Shown one piece after another: positions 54,855 to 63,803 of a DNA stretch of 64,000 bases (positions within the stretch are counted from its first letter, which is position 1; each line of letters starts with the position of its first letter). The notes beneath the pieces were generated by a model that ran no database searches, had not been told where the DNA came from, and was given only the letters and a program-made list of their open reading frames with translations. The stretch comes from Methanocatella intestini (lineage in GTDB: Archaea > Methanobacteriota > Methanobacteria > Methanobacteriales > Methanobacteriaceae). Location of the stretch: the NCBI RefSeq assembly GCF_002252585.1, contig NZ_NQLD01000016.1, one strand, 5' to 3'. Both the position numbers and the translations under genes were made by a program.

Positions 54855-55865
54855 ATGAAACTTAAGAAAATAGTTTTAATATTGCTATTAACATTAGCAC
54901 TATTTTCCATTTCAAGTGTAAGTGCACAAAATATTGATGTTAATACTACAAACGATATTAATCCATTAAATGAAGTTTTAATAGATGAATCAATAGCCCC
55001 ATCTAATGAACTTAGAAATAAATCATCTATAATCTCAAATAACTTAGAGAAATATTATAAAAATGATAAAGGATTCTGTGCTACATTTTATAATGAAAAT
55101 GGAACTCCACTAACTAATAAAAATATAACTTTTAGTGTTAATGGAGTAAGCTATATTAAAACAACTGACAATAAGGGTACTGCCAAATTAAATATTAATT
55201 TAGAATCAGGTAACTATACATTAATATCATACAATCCAACCACCAATGAAACAATAACTAATAATATAACTGTTCTATCAAGTATTAACGGTAGCGACCT
55301 TACAAAATACTTTAAAAATGCAACACAATACTCAGTTACATTGTATGATAAAACTGGAAAAGCTTTAGTTAATAAAACCGTGCGTTTCAATATAAATGGA
55401 ATATTCTCCGAACGTAAAACCAATGAAAAAGGAGTAGCTCAGTTAAATATTAACCTAAATCCTGGAAACTATATTGTAACGGTTTACAACCTGGTTACAG
55501 GTGAAGAAAAATCCAATAACATTAATGTAGTGTCAAGAATACAACTGCTAGATTTAAATAATGCATCAAATGTAATACTGCCTGGGGGATATGTTATACC
55601 TGTAATGTCTATTGGTGATGGAAAGGCTTATGCTCAATGCAGAGCAACAACTCTTGACGAAAAAGGAAACCCCTTAGCTAATCAACTAATAACATTTAAT
55701 ATAAATGGAATCATTTATAAAGGCACTACTAACAAATTTGGTATAATCGATGCCATCATATATATTAATGCAGATTGGGGAACTACATACCATATATGTA
55801 CTGCAACATTCGGAGAATCATTTGTTTCCCAAACTGTTATAGTTAAACGTTTTATTATTGGTTAA
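54855..55865 (+). CDS. Small secreted adhesin-like protein with Ig-like modules
   Basis: 336 residues from ATG 54855. Signal peptide (1-23, ending SVSAQ), then three Ig-like modules (~65-330), each with NxNGxxxxxTTDNKGxAxLNINL. No sorting motif or C-terminal membrane span. The module is the same as in the ALPs at 3866, 48094 and 63803. A perfect terminator hairpin follows. Confidence 0.8.
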   Translation: MKLKKIVLILLLTLALFSISSVSAQNIDVNTTNDINPLNEVLIDESIAPSNELRNKSSIISNNLEKYYKNDKGFCATFYNENGTPLTNKNITFSVNGVSYIKTTDNKGTAKLNINLESGNYTLISYNPTTNETITNNITVLSSINGSDLTKYFKNATQYSVTLYDKTGKALVNKTVRFNINGIFSERKTNEKGVAQLNINLNPGNYIVTVYNLVTGEEKSNNINVVSRIQLLDLNNASNVILPGGYVIPVMSIGDGKAYAQCRATTLDEKGNPLANQLITFNINGIIYKGTTNKFGIIDAIIYINADWGTTYHICTATFGESFVSQTVIVKRFIIG

Positions 55866-55887
55866 CTATAAAATAAAATTAAATTTT

Positions 55888-55921
55888 GAAAGTTTATAAA
55901 AACTTTCATTCTTATTTTTTT
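55888..55921 (+). terminator. Terminator of the small ALP gene
   Basis: Perfect stem GAAAGTTT / AAACTTTC (55888-55907, loop ATAA), then ATTCTTATTTTTTT. Confidence 0.75.
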
Positions 55922-55950
55922 AAAAAAAGTATAAAGACAAATAAAAAAAA

Positions 55951-57174
55951 TTATTCATCTTTTAAAGATTGGGCTAATTTTTTACCTAAATCATAACATT
56001 GATCTAAAACATCATCATCAGGTATGAAAATAGTGTCAAATTGATCAACAACATCAAAACCTGCAGCTTCCAATTCAGCACTCATTTTTTTATTAGCTCC
56101 TCCACCCCATCCTTTAGAACCAAATACTACTGCTTTTTTGGTGTATCCCGTTGCTTTAAAGTTAAGAGCATCCAAATAATAAATAATGTCTCCAACACTT
56201 GGATATGCCTTGTTCATAATGGTAGGTGCACCTAAACAGATTGCTTTACTGTCTAAAACATCAGTTACAACATCACTTCTGTCATCTTCATGGAGGAAGT
56301 ACATTTTAACTTCAAATCCTTCAGACATAATACCTTCTGCAATGGATGCTGCCATTTTTTGGGTTGAATGATGCATAGTGTCATAAATTAAAGTTACCTT
56401 ATCCTTACATACACCGTTAGCCCATTCATTATATTTGTTAATAATTAATGAAGGATCTTTAAAGATTTGACCGTGAGAAGGTGCAATCATCTTAACTTTA
56501 CTGACTAAATCCAGATCAGCTAATTCTTTCATCTTATTATTATACATTAAAGAAGAGTTAACAACCAGATTAGCATAGAACTTTTGTGCATTATTTAATA
56601 GGATTGTTTCTTCTACCTCATCACTAAACCTTTCACTAAAACAGATATGTTGACCAAATGCATCATTAGAGAATAATATTCCGTCTTCAACTAATAATGT
56701 AAACATGCTGTCCGGCCAGTGAAGCATTGGTGCATTTACAAATGCTAAAGTTTTTCCACCTAAATCTAAACTGTCTCCAGTTCCTACAACATTAAAATCA
56801 TAGTCTTTTAAAGATGGTAAATGATTTTTTAATCCGTTTACAGCCATCTGTGAACAATAAACTTCAACATCCGGGAATTTTTTAACAAATTCAGGAAGGG
56901 AACCGCTGTGATCGTTTTCAATATGGTTTTGAATAATTACATCTATTTTAAATTCTCTTCCTTCTTGCTGGAATGCATCTTTTACTCTACCCCATAACTG
57001 TGCAGAGGTTCCAGGATATACGTTATCAATTAAAGCTACTTTATCTTCACCAAATACCAAATAACAATTGTATGTAGTTCCATCTAAACTGTAACCGTGA
57101 TAATCTCTTAAATCCCAGTCTAATACACCGACCCAATATACTCCATCAGTAATTTTAGTAGCATCTGCTTTCAT
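55951..57174 (-). CDS. fprA: F420H2 oxidase FprA (flavodiiron protein)
   Basis: 407 residues from ATG 57174, with AGGTGA six bases upstream. Metallo-beta-lactamase domain (~1-250) with diiron ligands NHIENDHSG and DNxYP; flavodoxin domain (~255-407; YDTMHHSTQKMAASIAEG, GAPTIMNKAYPSVGDI). In methanogens it reduces O2 to water with F420H2, an O2 defence. The IS element inserted 66 bp upstream of its ATG. Confidence 0.95.
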   Translation of the reverse strand: MKADATKITDGVYWVGVLDWDLRDYHGYSLDGTTYNCYLVFGEDKVALIDNVYPGTSAQLWGRVKDAFQQEGREFKIDVIIQNHIENDHSGSLPEFVKKFPDVEVYCSQMAVNGLKNHLPSLKDYDFNVVGTGDSLDLGGKTLAFVNAPMLHWPDSMFTLLVEDGILFSNDAFGQHICFSERFSDEVEETILLNNAQKFYANLVVNSSLMYNNKMKELADLDLVSKVKMIAPSHGQIFKDPSLIINKYNEWANGVCKDKVTLIYDTMHHSTQKMAASIAEGIMSEGFEVKMYFLHEDDRSDVVTDVLDSKAICLGAPTIMNKAYPSVGDIIYYLDALNFKATGYTKKAVVFGSKGWGGGANKKMSAELEAAGFDVVDQFDTIFIPDDDVLDQCYDLGKKLAQSLKDE

Positions 57175-57239
57175 AAAAAAATCACCTAAATATAAATTTA
57201 TCAAGATATATTCTGTTCGTAATTATATTAATAATTAAT

Positions 57240-57250
57240 GGGACATTAAC
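57240..57250 (+). repeat. Left target site duplication of the IS element
   Basis: GGGACATTAAC, repeated exactly at 59014-59024 on the other side of the IS. Confidence 0.85.
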
Positions 57251-57492
57251 ATTCCTAGAAACTTAAGATTTTTCTTTATTTTTGCTTCTTATTTTTCTTT
57301 ATTTAATCTAATTTTTACTTATTTTAATTAATTCTTGCTTAATTTATTTTAATACTTATTTAATTATTTTTAATTTATTTATATCTTATTTTAATAATTA
57401 TTAATAGTTTATTTTAAATATTATTCGTTATAAATATGTATATTAGTGGTTAAAGTTTTTTAATCATTAATTTATTTGATTAGGGGGTTAAT

Positions 57493-58827
57493 ATGATGTA
57501 TTCTTTTGACAGGATTGTCATTGAATTTTTCAGGTTATTTGATCGCTATGTATCAAAAAAATATGTTACAGAAGAAGACAAATTTATTAGAGAAAGAAAA
57601 ATGACTCAAAAAGAGTATATTGCATATATTATTACTCAAAGAAGCTGTACAAGCTATATTGAAACAGTTAGATTTTTCACAATAATGATGAAAAATGATT
57701 TTAAAACAATTTCAAGCCAAGCAATTGGAAAACAAAGAATGTTTATCGATCCACAAGCATTCATAGACATGAATGAATGCTTTATTGATAACTTATACAA
57801 TAAATACTCCGGATTTTCAAAATTAAAAGGATATATTGTATCTGCATGTGACGGAAGCATTGTTGACATCCCCAATGTAACATTAACTCGTATACAATTT
57901 CCTGTTGGTGATGAACATTTGTTAAAAGAAAAAAGAATCAGAGCAAGAGTCTCGTGCTTTTTAGATGTTCATTCTAAACATATTCTAACAGCAAAAATTG
58001 CTGAAACAACAGTAAATGAAATAGATTTAGCAATAGAACATTTAAAAAACATAAATAAAAGATTCAACATTGAAAAATTAATTACAGTTTATGATCGTGG
58101 TTACGCATCTATCGAATTGATGGCTAAAACCATGGATTTAAACTCTAAATTCTTAATAAGACTACCAAAAAATGTATTTAAACACTTAATAAAACAAATG
58201 AAAACTAATGATGAAATAATAAAAATTAATTTAACAAATAACCGATTAAGTCATTTTCGTGACGAAAATTTAAGAGAAAAAACACGAAAAATGGGACGAT
58301 TAGAAATTAGAATTGCAATTGTAGATATTGGAAATAAAGAACCAGAAATACTTGCAACAAATTTAACAACCGAAGAATTCACAACAGAAGAATTAAAAGA
58401 ATTATACAACAAAAGATGGACAGTAGAAACAGGATTTGACAGATTAAAAAACCTAATTGAAATCGAAGATTTCAGCGGAATAAGACGACCAATAATCGAA
58501 CAAGACTTCTATGCACATATATTCGTCTACAACCTTGCAATAACAATTAAAAAACAAGCAGAATACCATATAACAAGAACACCAAGAAATAAAGATGAAA
58601 AAATAACTTATCAGTCGAATTTCGCAAAAATAATTGGAAACATTTACTTATTCTTCTTTGATTTAATATTTGGAACGCGACGAAAAAAAGAACAAATAAT
58701 AAATTTTATCCTAAATGAAGCCTCAAAACAACTAACTCAAGAAAAAGAAGATGAAAGAAATAAAAAAGAACGAAAAATCCCGGATGTTGAAAACAAACAT
58801 CCAGGAAACAAGAAAAAAACACACTAA
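57493..58827 (+). CDS. IS4-family transposase
   Basis: 444 residues. The YREK motif of IS4 transposases is intact: Y-2-R-3-E-6-K in YNKRWTVETGFDRLK (~305-320). The catalytic Asp residues are probably in SACDGS (~117) and VYDRGYAS (~204), and the Glu is that in the YREK motif. AGGGGG precedes the ATG. Frame is unbroken, so the enzyme may be active. Confidence 0.9.
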   Translation: MMYSFDRIVIEFFRLFDRYVSKKYVTEEDKFIRERKMTQKEYIAYIITQRSCTSYIETVRFFTIMMKNDFKTISSQAIGKQRMFIDPQAFIDMNECFIDNLYNKYSGFSKLKGYIVSACDGSIVDIPNVTLTRIQFPVGDEHLLKEKRIRARVSCFLDVHSKHILTAKIAETTVNEIDLAIEHLKNINKRFNIEKLITVYDRGYASIELMAKTMDLNSKFLIRLPKNVFKHLIKQMKTNDEIIKINLTNNRLSHFRDENLREKTRKMGRLEIRIAIVDIGNKEPEILATNLTTEEFTTEELKELYNKRWTVETGFDRLKNLIEIEDFSGIRRPIIEQDFYAHIFVYNLAITIKKQAEYHITRTPRNKDEKITYQSNFAKIIGNIYLFFFDLIFGTRRKKEQIINFILNEASKQLTQEKEDERNKKERKIPDVENKHPGNKKKTH

Positions 58828-58861
58828 TAAATGTAATAAACCAATGAAAAATATTAGTGTG
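58820..58861 (+). terminator. Hairpin at the transposase stop
   Basis: CACACTAATA / TATTAGTGTG with a 22-nt loop covers the stop codon and is followed by GCCCCCATTTTTCTTG. Confidence 0.5.
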
Positions 58862-59013
58862 GCCCCCATTTTTCTTGTTTATACTTTTTGTTCACAAATC
58901 ATATAAAAAACTTACGAAAAATCAAAAAATCAAACCAAAAATAATATAACAATGTTATTAAATAAAAAAATAATTAAAAAATTCCATCAAAAAAATCTTA
59001 AGTTTCTAGGAAT

Positions 59014-59024
59014 GGGACATTAAC
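59014..59024 (+). repeat. Right target site duplication of the IS element
   Basis: GGGACATTAAC, exact copy of 57240-57250. Confidence 0.85.
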
Positions 59025-59154
59025 AAAACATCTAGAATGCACAAATAAATATATATCTGATAATACTATTTACATTGATTAAATTAAAATGGCAAATAAT
59101 AAATAGTAACATAATAACATATATTATATATATTGAAATAATAGGTGATTTACA

Positions 59155-59310
59155 ATGTGTTCTACAGGAGGTCCAATGGCGGACATTGATTTGAAAAAAT
59201 TAAAAACAAAAAGATACAGATGTTTAGATTGTGGAAACGATTTTAAAGGCCTTGGCAGGAAAGTAATTTGCCCATCCTGTCAAAGCGACAATGTTGAATG
59301 TAAAGAGTAA
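59155..59310 (+). CDS. Small zinc-ribbon protein
   Basis: 51 residues. CLDCGND (~24-30) and CPSCQSD (~40-46) make one zinc ribbon. SD AGGTGA lies six bases before ATG 59155; an internal ATG at 59176 also has GGAGGT. No specific role. The IS element sits upstream, 141 bp away. Confidence 0.75.
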   Translation: MCSTGGPMADIDLKKLKTKRYRCLDCGNDFKGLGRKVICPSCQSDNVECKE

Positions 59311-59353
59311 GCTTCAAGCCTGTTTACTCTATTTTTATTTTTTAGGTGGTACT

Positions 59354-59806
59354 TTGATTATTGAGTTTAATAATGATGAAATCCTATTTCTGGAAGGTGA
59401 AACCGGGATGGTAGGAATCATAAAAGTAGCCTATGAAAATAAAATGTTATTTATAGCTACACAGGACAATGAAGAAATTGTCCAATTTTTAGAAAAAGAT
59501 GACTTAATAGCTGTATCTAACTTTAAAAAAGACAAACGAGCTATCCGCTCTCAGGCATATTTAACTCGTGTGGAAAATTCACCACTTGTAATTCTAAACA
59601 AAAATCACCCATCTACTAAACGATTAGAAACTGTTCTATCTGTAGGTGCTAGAGTCTGTCTAAACTGCAATATTACCCCTGGAACACACCCTGAACAGGA
59701 CGTTTTATGTTCTTGTGATTCACTATCCGGTTTAGAAATTGATAAAACAGAAACTGGGATTAAATTAAACAAAGAATTTGATAATTACACAATTGAAAAG
59801 TTTTAG
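59354..59806 (+). CDS. Unknown conserved protein
   Basis: 150 residues from TTG 59354 with AGGTGG four bases upstream; an ATG-led start at 59291 would overlap the zinc-ribbon gene. No family recognised. Beta-rich start (IIEFNNDEILFLEGETGMVGIIKVAYENKMLF is read in part), then a Cys group CLNCNITPG (~103) and CSCDS (~122). Possibly metal-binding. In operon-like spacing with the DUF116 gene. Confidence 0.6.
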   Translation: MIIEFNNDEILFLEGETGMVGIIKVAYENKMLFIATQDNEEIVQFLEKDDLIAVSNFKKDKRAIRSQAYLTRVENSPLVILNKNHPSTKRLETVLSVGARVCLNCNITPGTHPEQDVLCSCDSLSGLEIDKTETGIKLNKEFDNYTIEKF

Positions 59807-59812
59807 ATTAAA

Positions 59813-60454
59813 ATGCAACTTTTAGATTTTATTTACACAATACTGGGACAGGGAATAGTCTTTATAATCATATTAATTATTATATTATTTATAATAGCTA
59901 TTACTCTTGGTAAAATTCTGCTTAAAAAGAACATAATTTTATTTCCAAGATTCATTCTTTTTGTTGTAGATGTATTTTACTCACCTTTTAAAACAATAGC
60001 TAGACTGTTAAAAATAGACGATGACATGATTGACAGAATCAGCATCGAAGTTAGAGATGATGTAAATAGGGAAAAATTTAAAAAAATACCTGCAGAGGAA
60101 ACTTTAATATTTTTACCTCACTGTTTAAGACACAGGGACTGTCAGGCGGCACTTCAAAAAGAAGGAGTGATATGTACAGAATGCGGTAAATGTTCCATTG
60201 GAGTTATTAAGAAAAAAGCAGACAAATTGGGATACAGTTTATATATAGTTCCAGGATCCAGCTTTGTTAAAAAAATAGTTAAAGAAAACAACTTTAAAGC
60301 AGTTATTGGAGTGGCCTGTCATGAAGATTTAAATCAGATGATGATGCTGCTTTCTGATTATTGCCCTCAAGGAGTTTTACTTTCTAAAACAGGCTGTTTT
60401 GAAACAAAAGTAGATATTAAAAAAGTATTTGAAAAACTGGATTCCAAATACTAA
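59813..60454 (+). CDS. DUF116 family membrane protein
   Basis: 213 residues. One long N-terminal membrane stretch (~10-45), then a domain with FLPHCLRHRDCQA (~97), CTECGKCSIG (~118) and VACHEDLNQM. The Cys pattern is typical of DUF116. A metal or Fe-S site is plausible. Convergent with the small gene at 60451; their stops overlap. Confidence 0.85.
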   Translation: MQLLDFIYTILGQGIVFIIILIIILFIIAITLGKILLKKNIILFPRFILFVVDVFYSPFKTIARLLKIDDDMIDRISIEVRDDVNREKFKKIPAEETLIFLPHCLRHRDCQAALQKEGVICTECGKCSIGVIKKKADKLGYSLYIVPGSSFVKKIVKENNFKAVIGVACHEDLNQMMMLLSDYCPQGVLLSKTGCFETKVDIKKVFEKLDSKY

Positions 60455-60651
60455 TCATCATAATATTTTATAAAATCCAAAGATTCATCAGCCTGACTGA
60501 ATTCGTCAATAAAGTCATGCAAATCTTTTATAAACTCTTCTTTTCTTTTATCTGAATCTCTGATTTTAGAATAATCTTTTTTTATAGCCAATTCCATTAT
60601 AATATCATCAGTTTCCAAAGTTAATTCTGGATAAAATATATTTTCATCCAT
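60451..60651 (-). CDS. Small acidic protein, unknown
   Basis: 66 residues from ATG 60651, just after the hmgA stop and preceded by GAGG; an upstream in-frame start would lie inside hmgA. Helical, Asp/Glu/Lys-rich, ends KYYDD. No family recognised. Confidence 0.6.
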   Translation of the reverse strand: MDENIFYPELTLETDDIIMELAIKKDYSKIRDSDKRKEEFIKDLHDFIDEFSQADESLDFIKYYDD

Positions 60652-60652
60652 A

Positions 60653-61855
60653 TTATCCTCTTCCAAGTTCCTGATGAGCTCTCGCCAAATGTCCTGCTGC
60701 AAGAGCACCAACTAAAGATAATTCTCCAGCCAATACAGTAGCTGCAACAATTTCACCAAATTCACGAGCCTTATTGGAACCTGCAACACCAAGGATATCC
60801 AAACCTTCATGAGCAGTTTCCAAACTTGTTCCACCACCAACAGTAGCTACCGGTACATCAGGCAGATTTACTGAGAAATACAAATCACCATTTCTGTTTT
60901 CAGCTGTTGTAATACCTAAAGAACCTTCTACTGCATGTGCAGCATCCTGACCTGTTGCTAAAAAGATTGCTGCAACCATATTTGCATAATGAGCATTATA
61001 TGCCATAGAACCTGCTGCTGCAGACCCTATTAAATTTTTAGCTATATTCACTTCTTCAATAGCTTCAGCAGTTGTTTTAAGTTTTTTATTTACTATTTCT
61101 TCAGGGATTAAAATATCTGCAACAATACTTTTTCCCCTTCCTTCAATCATGTTAATTGCTGCAGGCTTTTTATCAACACAAACATTTCCACTTAATGCAA
61201 TGTGTCTTCCAGTTGTTTCTTCTGCCAATTTATCCAAAATCTTTTCTGAAGCAATAGTAACCATATTCATACCCATACTGTCTCCAGTAGAGTAAACAAA
61301 ACGTGGATAAACATAAGTTCCAACAATTAAAATCGGATCAATTTTTAAAAGCTTACCATGAGAAGTGGTAGATTCTGCAATTTCTTTAAGTTCCTGAAAA
61401 TTATCAATAAACCATTGTTTAATTTTTAAAGCATCAGTTGCTGAAGAGGTTTTGATTACCGGCGCTCTAGTCATAATATCTGAAATAACATGAGCGTTTA
61501 CTCCTCCAGATGCTGTAATTGTTGATGCGCCTCTGTTAATTGATGCTACAAGTGCTCCTTCAGATGTAGCTAAGGGAACATAAACCTCTCTTTTACAGTA
61601 ATCTCCGTTGATTTTTAACGGACCTGCTACACCTACAGGAAGCTGGATTGTTCCAATCGGATTTTCAATGTTTCTTGCAGATGCCTTTTCCATGTCCAGA
61701 GAATAATTAGCCATATGTGGCAATTCACAGCCTGCTGTTTTTTCTATAAATTCCCTTCTAATATCTGTAGCCTCTTTTGGTGAAACATATTTGTCTACCT
61801 GGTATAATTTCATTTCACCATTTAACAGTTTATCAATAATTTCTTTAGAATTCAT
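60653..61855 (-). CDS. hmgA: HMG-CoA reductase
   Basis: 400 residues. Class I pattern: ENPIGTIQLPVGVAGPL (catalytic Glu), GMNMVTIASEK, CVDKKPAAIN (Lys/Asp), DAAHAVEGS, and GHLARAH near the end (His). It reduces HMG-CoA to mevalonate for archaeal isoprenoid lipids. Its ATG follows the sucD stop directly. Confidence 0.97.
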   Translation of the reverse strand: MNSKEIIDKLLNGEMKLYQVDKYVSPKEATDIRREFIEKTAGCELPHMANYSLDMEKASARNIENPIGTIQLPVGVAGPLKINGDYCKREVYVPLATSEGALVASINRGASTITASGGVNAHVISDIMTRAPVIKTSSATDALKIKQWFIDNFQELKEIAESTTSHGKLLKIDPILIVGTYVYPRFVYSTGDSMGMNMVTIASEKILDKLAEETTGRHIALSGNVCVDKKPAAINMIEGRGKSIVADILIPEEIVNKKLKTTAEAIEEVNIAKNLIGSAAAGSMAYNAHYANMVAAIFLATGQDAAHAVEGSLGITTAENRNGDLYFSVNLPDVPVATVGGGTSLETAHEGLDILGVAGSNKAREFGEIVAATVLAGELSLVGALAAGHLARAHQELGRG

Positions 61856-62716
61856 TTAAATTGACTTCCTTACTAAATCTACAATTTCTGATGGCATTTT
61901 AGCTACACTTACACCGGCATCAGTTAATGCATTAATTTTACTTTCTGCAGTACCTGAACTTCCATGAATAATAGCTCCTGCATGCCCCATTCTTTTACCA
62001 GGTGGTGCGGTCCTACCTGCGATATATGAAACTACCGGTTTGGAGATATTGTCTTTAATAAATTCTGCTGCATTTTCTTCAGCATTACCTCCGATTTCAC
62101 CAATTAAAACAATAGCTTCAGTGTCATCATCTGCTTCAAATTTTTTAAGAATATCAATATAATTTGTACCGATTACAGGGTCTCCACCTATACCAACACA
62201 GGTACTTTGACCAATTCCCCCACGGGTAAGCTGGCTGGCTACTTCATAAGTTAAAGTTCCGCTTCTTGAAATTACTCCAACATTACCTTCTTTAAAAATA
62301 TGAGTCGGCATAATTCCCAGTTTACCAACACCTGGAGTTATGATTCCCGGAGTGTTTGGACCTATAACTGTAGTACCCATTTCACGAGCATAATTCATTA
62401 TTTTTAAACTGTCATGAACAGGAATATGTTCTGAAATAATAACAACCAAATCCAAATGTCTTATAGATTCAAATGCCGCATCTTTTGCAAATTTTGCAGG
62501 TACAAAAATAATTGAAGAGTTAACACCAGTTTCCTCTTTTGCTTCTTCAATTGAATTGAAAACAGGAACACCTAAAAAGTCCTGACCGCCTTTTCCAGGA
62601 GTTACACCTGCTAAAATATTTGTATTATATTCCAACATTTGTTCAGTGTGAAAAGATCCCTGTTTTCCAGTAATCCCCTGAACCAAACATTTTGTATCAT
62701 TATCTAATAAAATCAT
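61856..62716 (-). CDS. sucD: Succinyl-CoA synthetase subunit alpha
   Basis: 286 residues. CoA-binding GITGKQGSFHTEQM (~14-27) and the phospho-His in GHAGAIIHGSSGTAESKINAL (~250). It makes succinyl-CoA in the partial reductive TCA cycle. The beta subunit gene is not in the window. Directly upstream of hmgA, an order also known in Methanobacteriales, as I recall. Confidence 0.95.
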   Translation of the reverse strand: MILLDNDTKCLVQGITGKQGSFHTEQMLEYNTNILAGVTPGKGGQDFLGVPVFNSIEEAKEETGVNSSIIFVPAKFAKDAAFESIRHLDLVVIISEHIPVHDSLKIMNYAREMGTTVIGPNTPGIITPGVGKLGIMPTHIFKEGNVGVISRSGTLTYEVASQLTRGGIGQSTCVGIGGDPVIGTNYIDILKKFEADDDTEAIVLIGEIGGNAEENAAEFIKDNISKPVVSYIAGRTAPPGKRMGHAGAIIHGSSGTAESKINALTDAGVSVAKMPSEIVDLVRKSI

Positions 62717-62731
62717 AAAACAACCACCTAT

Positions 62732-63457
62732 TTAACGTAAAATTCTTGTTTTGTTTTCAAATGGAACTGCCAAATCAATTACATTTCCATTCATAAAAGC
62801 CGTAGCAGAAAATATGACACTTCCAGGCAATACATTACAGTTAGTGCCTCTTTTAACCAGATATACATTTTTATTTCCAAGTGCTGCTCCAATCATTGCA
62901 CCTGCTATTACACCAACTGATTCTATATTTTCAACAGTAGCTACTATTACAGGATCATCAGTTTCCGGTGAAACATAACCTACACCTGGAATTTTTTTGG
63001 ATTTAGGTTCTATTAAATCAGAAACATCAGTCATATTTTTCATTCCTTTAGCTGCTTCAATAGCTGAATTGGCAGCATCTCCTACAAATGACTCTCCACC
63101 ATAGGTATCAAAACCTAAAACGATAGCATCAGGATATCTGTCTTGACGAATACTAGCTTCAGCATAAGATATGCCTTCACCGGCAGTATCCGGACTTTGA
63201 GATATTCCTGAAAGGTCACCTAAATTTTCAGCATTGTCCTTTAATATATTTACAATACCTTCATTAACATTTTCAAGTAAATCATCTTCTACAAATGCAC
63301 TGATAACTACATCATCACCAGTTACATTTGTTAAGGCAGCATCTCTAGCACCTAAAGCTTTAAGTTTGTAAAGGTCAGATTCAATATTTTCTACTAATGT
63401 ATTACTACAGGACACGTCATTTCTAGAAATATCTGCACCTATAGCTGTAATTTTCAA
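62732..63457 (-). CDS. Conserved protein of unknown function
   Basis: 241 residues from TTG 63457 with AAGGTG five bases upstream. I do not recognise the family. Recognisable features: two half-like parts, with GFDTYGGESFVGDAANSA (~112-129) and a Gly/Ala-rich stretch ESVGVIAGAMIGAALGNK. No Cys motif, no membrane span of clear length. First gene of the unit leading to sucD and hmgA, so perhaps tied to CoA or methanogen central metabolism (inference). Confidence 0.65.
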   Translation of the reverse strand: MKITAIGADISRNDVSCSNTLVENIESDLYKLKALGARDAALTNVTGDDVVISAFVEDDLLENVNEGIVNILKDNAENLGDLSGISQSPDTAGEGISYAEASIRQDRYPDAIVLGFDTYGGESFVGDAANSAIEAAKGMKNMTDVSDLIEPKSKKIPGVGYVSPETDDPVIVATVENIESVGVIAGAMIGAALGNKNVYLVKRGTNCNVLPGSVIFSATAFMNGNVIDLAVPFENKTRILR

Positions 63458-63802
63458 AATAACACCTTTTATAATTGATTATAAAAATAAATAAAATAAT
63501 TTTTATTTTATTGTTATATATTATGTCCTTTATTTAATATATAATTTAAGGAATGATGAAAGGATTTTCAGATTAATGAAATTCAAAAAAATATAATACA
63601 AAATCAAAAAGCTTGAAATATTTTGACTCTCTATGTACCCAAAAAATCTTATTGTTAAAACAATTAATATTATTGCCTTTAAAACCGAAAAAATCGTATG
63701 TCAAAAAAAATATTAAAAAATCAAAACATACTCCTTTTTAAAAGAAGTTGTTAATTTTAAGTAGTTAAAAAAGAAAAAAAGTAAGAGAATTATGAATTCT
63801 CT
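63458..63802. other. Intergenic region between the unknown gene and the next ALP
   Basis: 345 bp. A perfect hairpin AAGAGAATT / AATTCTCTT (63783-63803) is the ALP terminator. A TATA-like ATATATAA run around 63510-63530 may serve the minus-strand gene at 63457. Otherwise AT-rich, no ORF. Confidence 0.5.
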
Positions 63803-63803
63803 T
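63783..63803 (-). terminator. Terminator of the ALP at the window edge
   Basis: Perfect 9-bp stem AAGAGAATT / AATTCTCTT, touching the stop codon, followed on the minus strand by ACTTTTTTTCTTTTTT. Confidence 0.75.

Larger units (their letters stand above)
57251..59013 (+). mobile_element. IS4-type insertion sequence, 1763 bp, intact
   Basis: Bounded by a 23-bp inverted repeat, ATTCCTAGAAACTTAAGATT then TTT, at 57251-57273 and 59013-58991, with an 11-bp direct repeat outside each end. One transposase gene fills most of it. The T-rich 57290-57480 leader and a hairpin near 58820-58861 flank that gene. No second ORF. Identical ends and duplication point to recent insertion. Confidence 0.9.
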
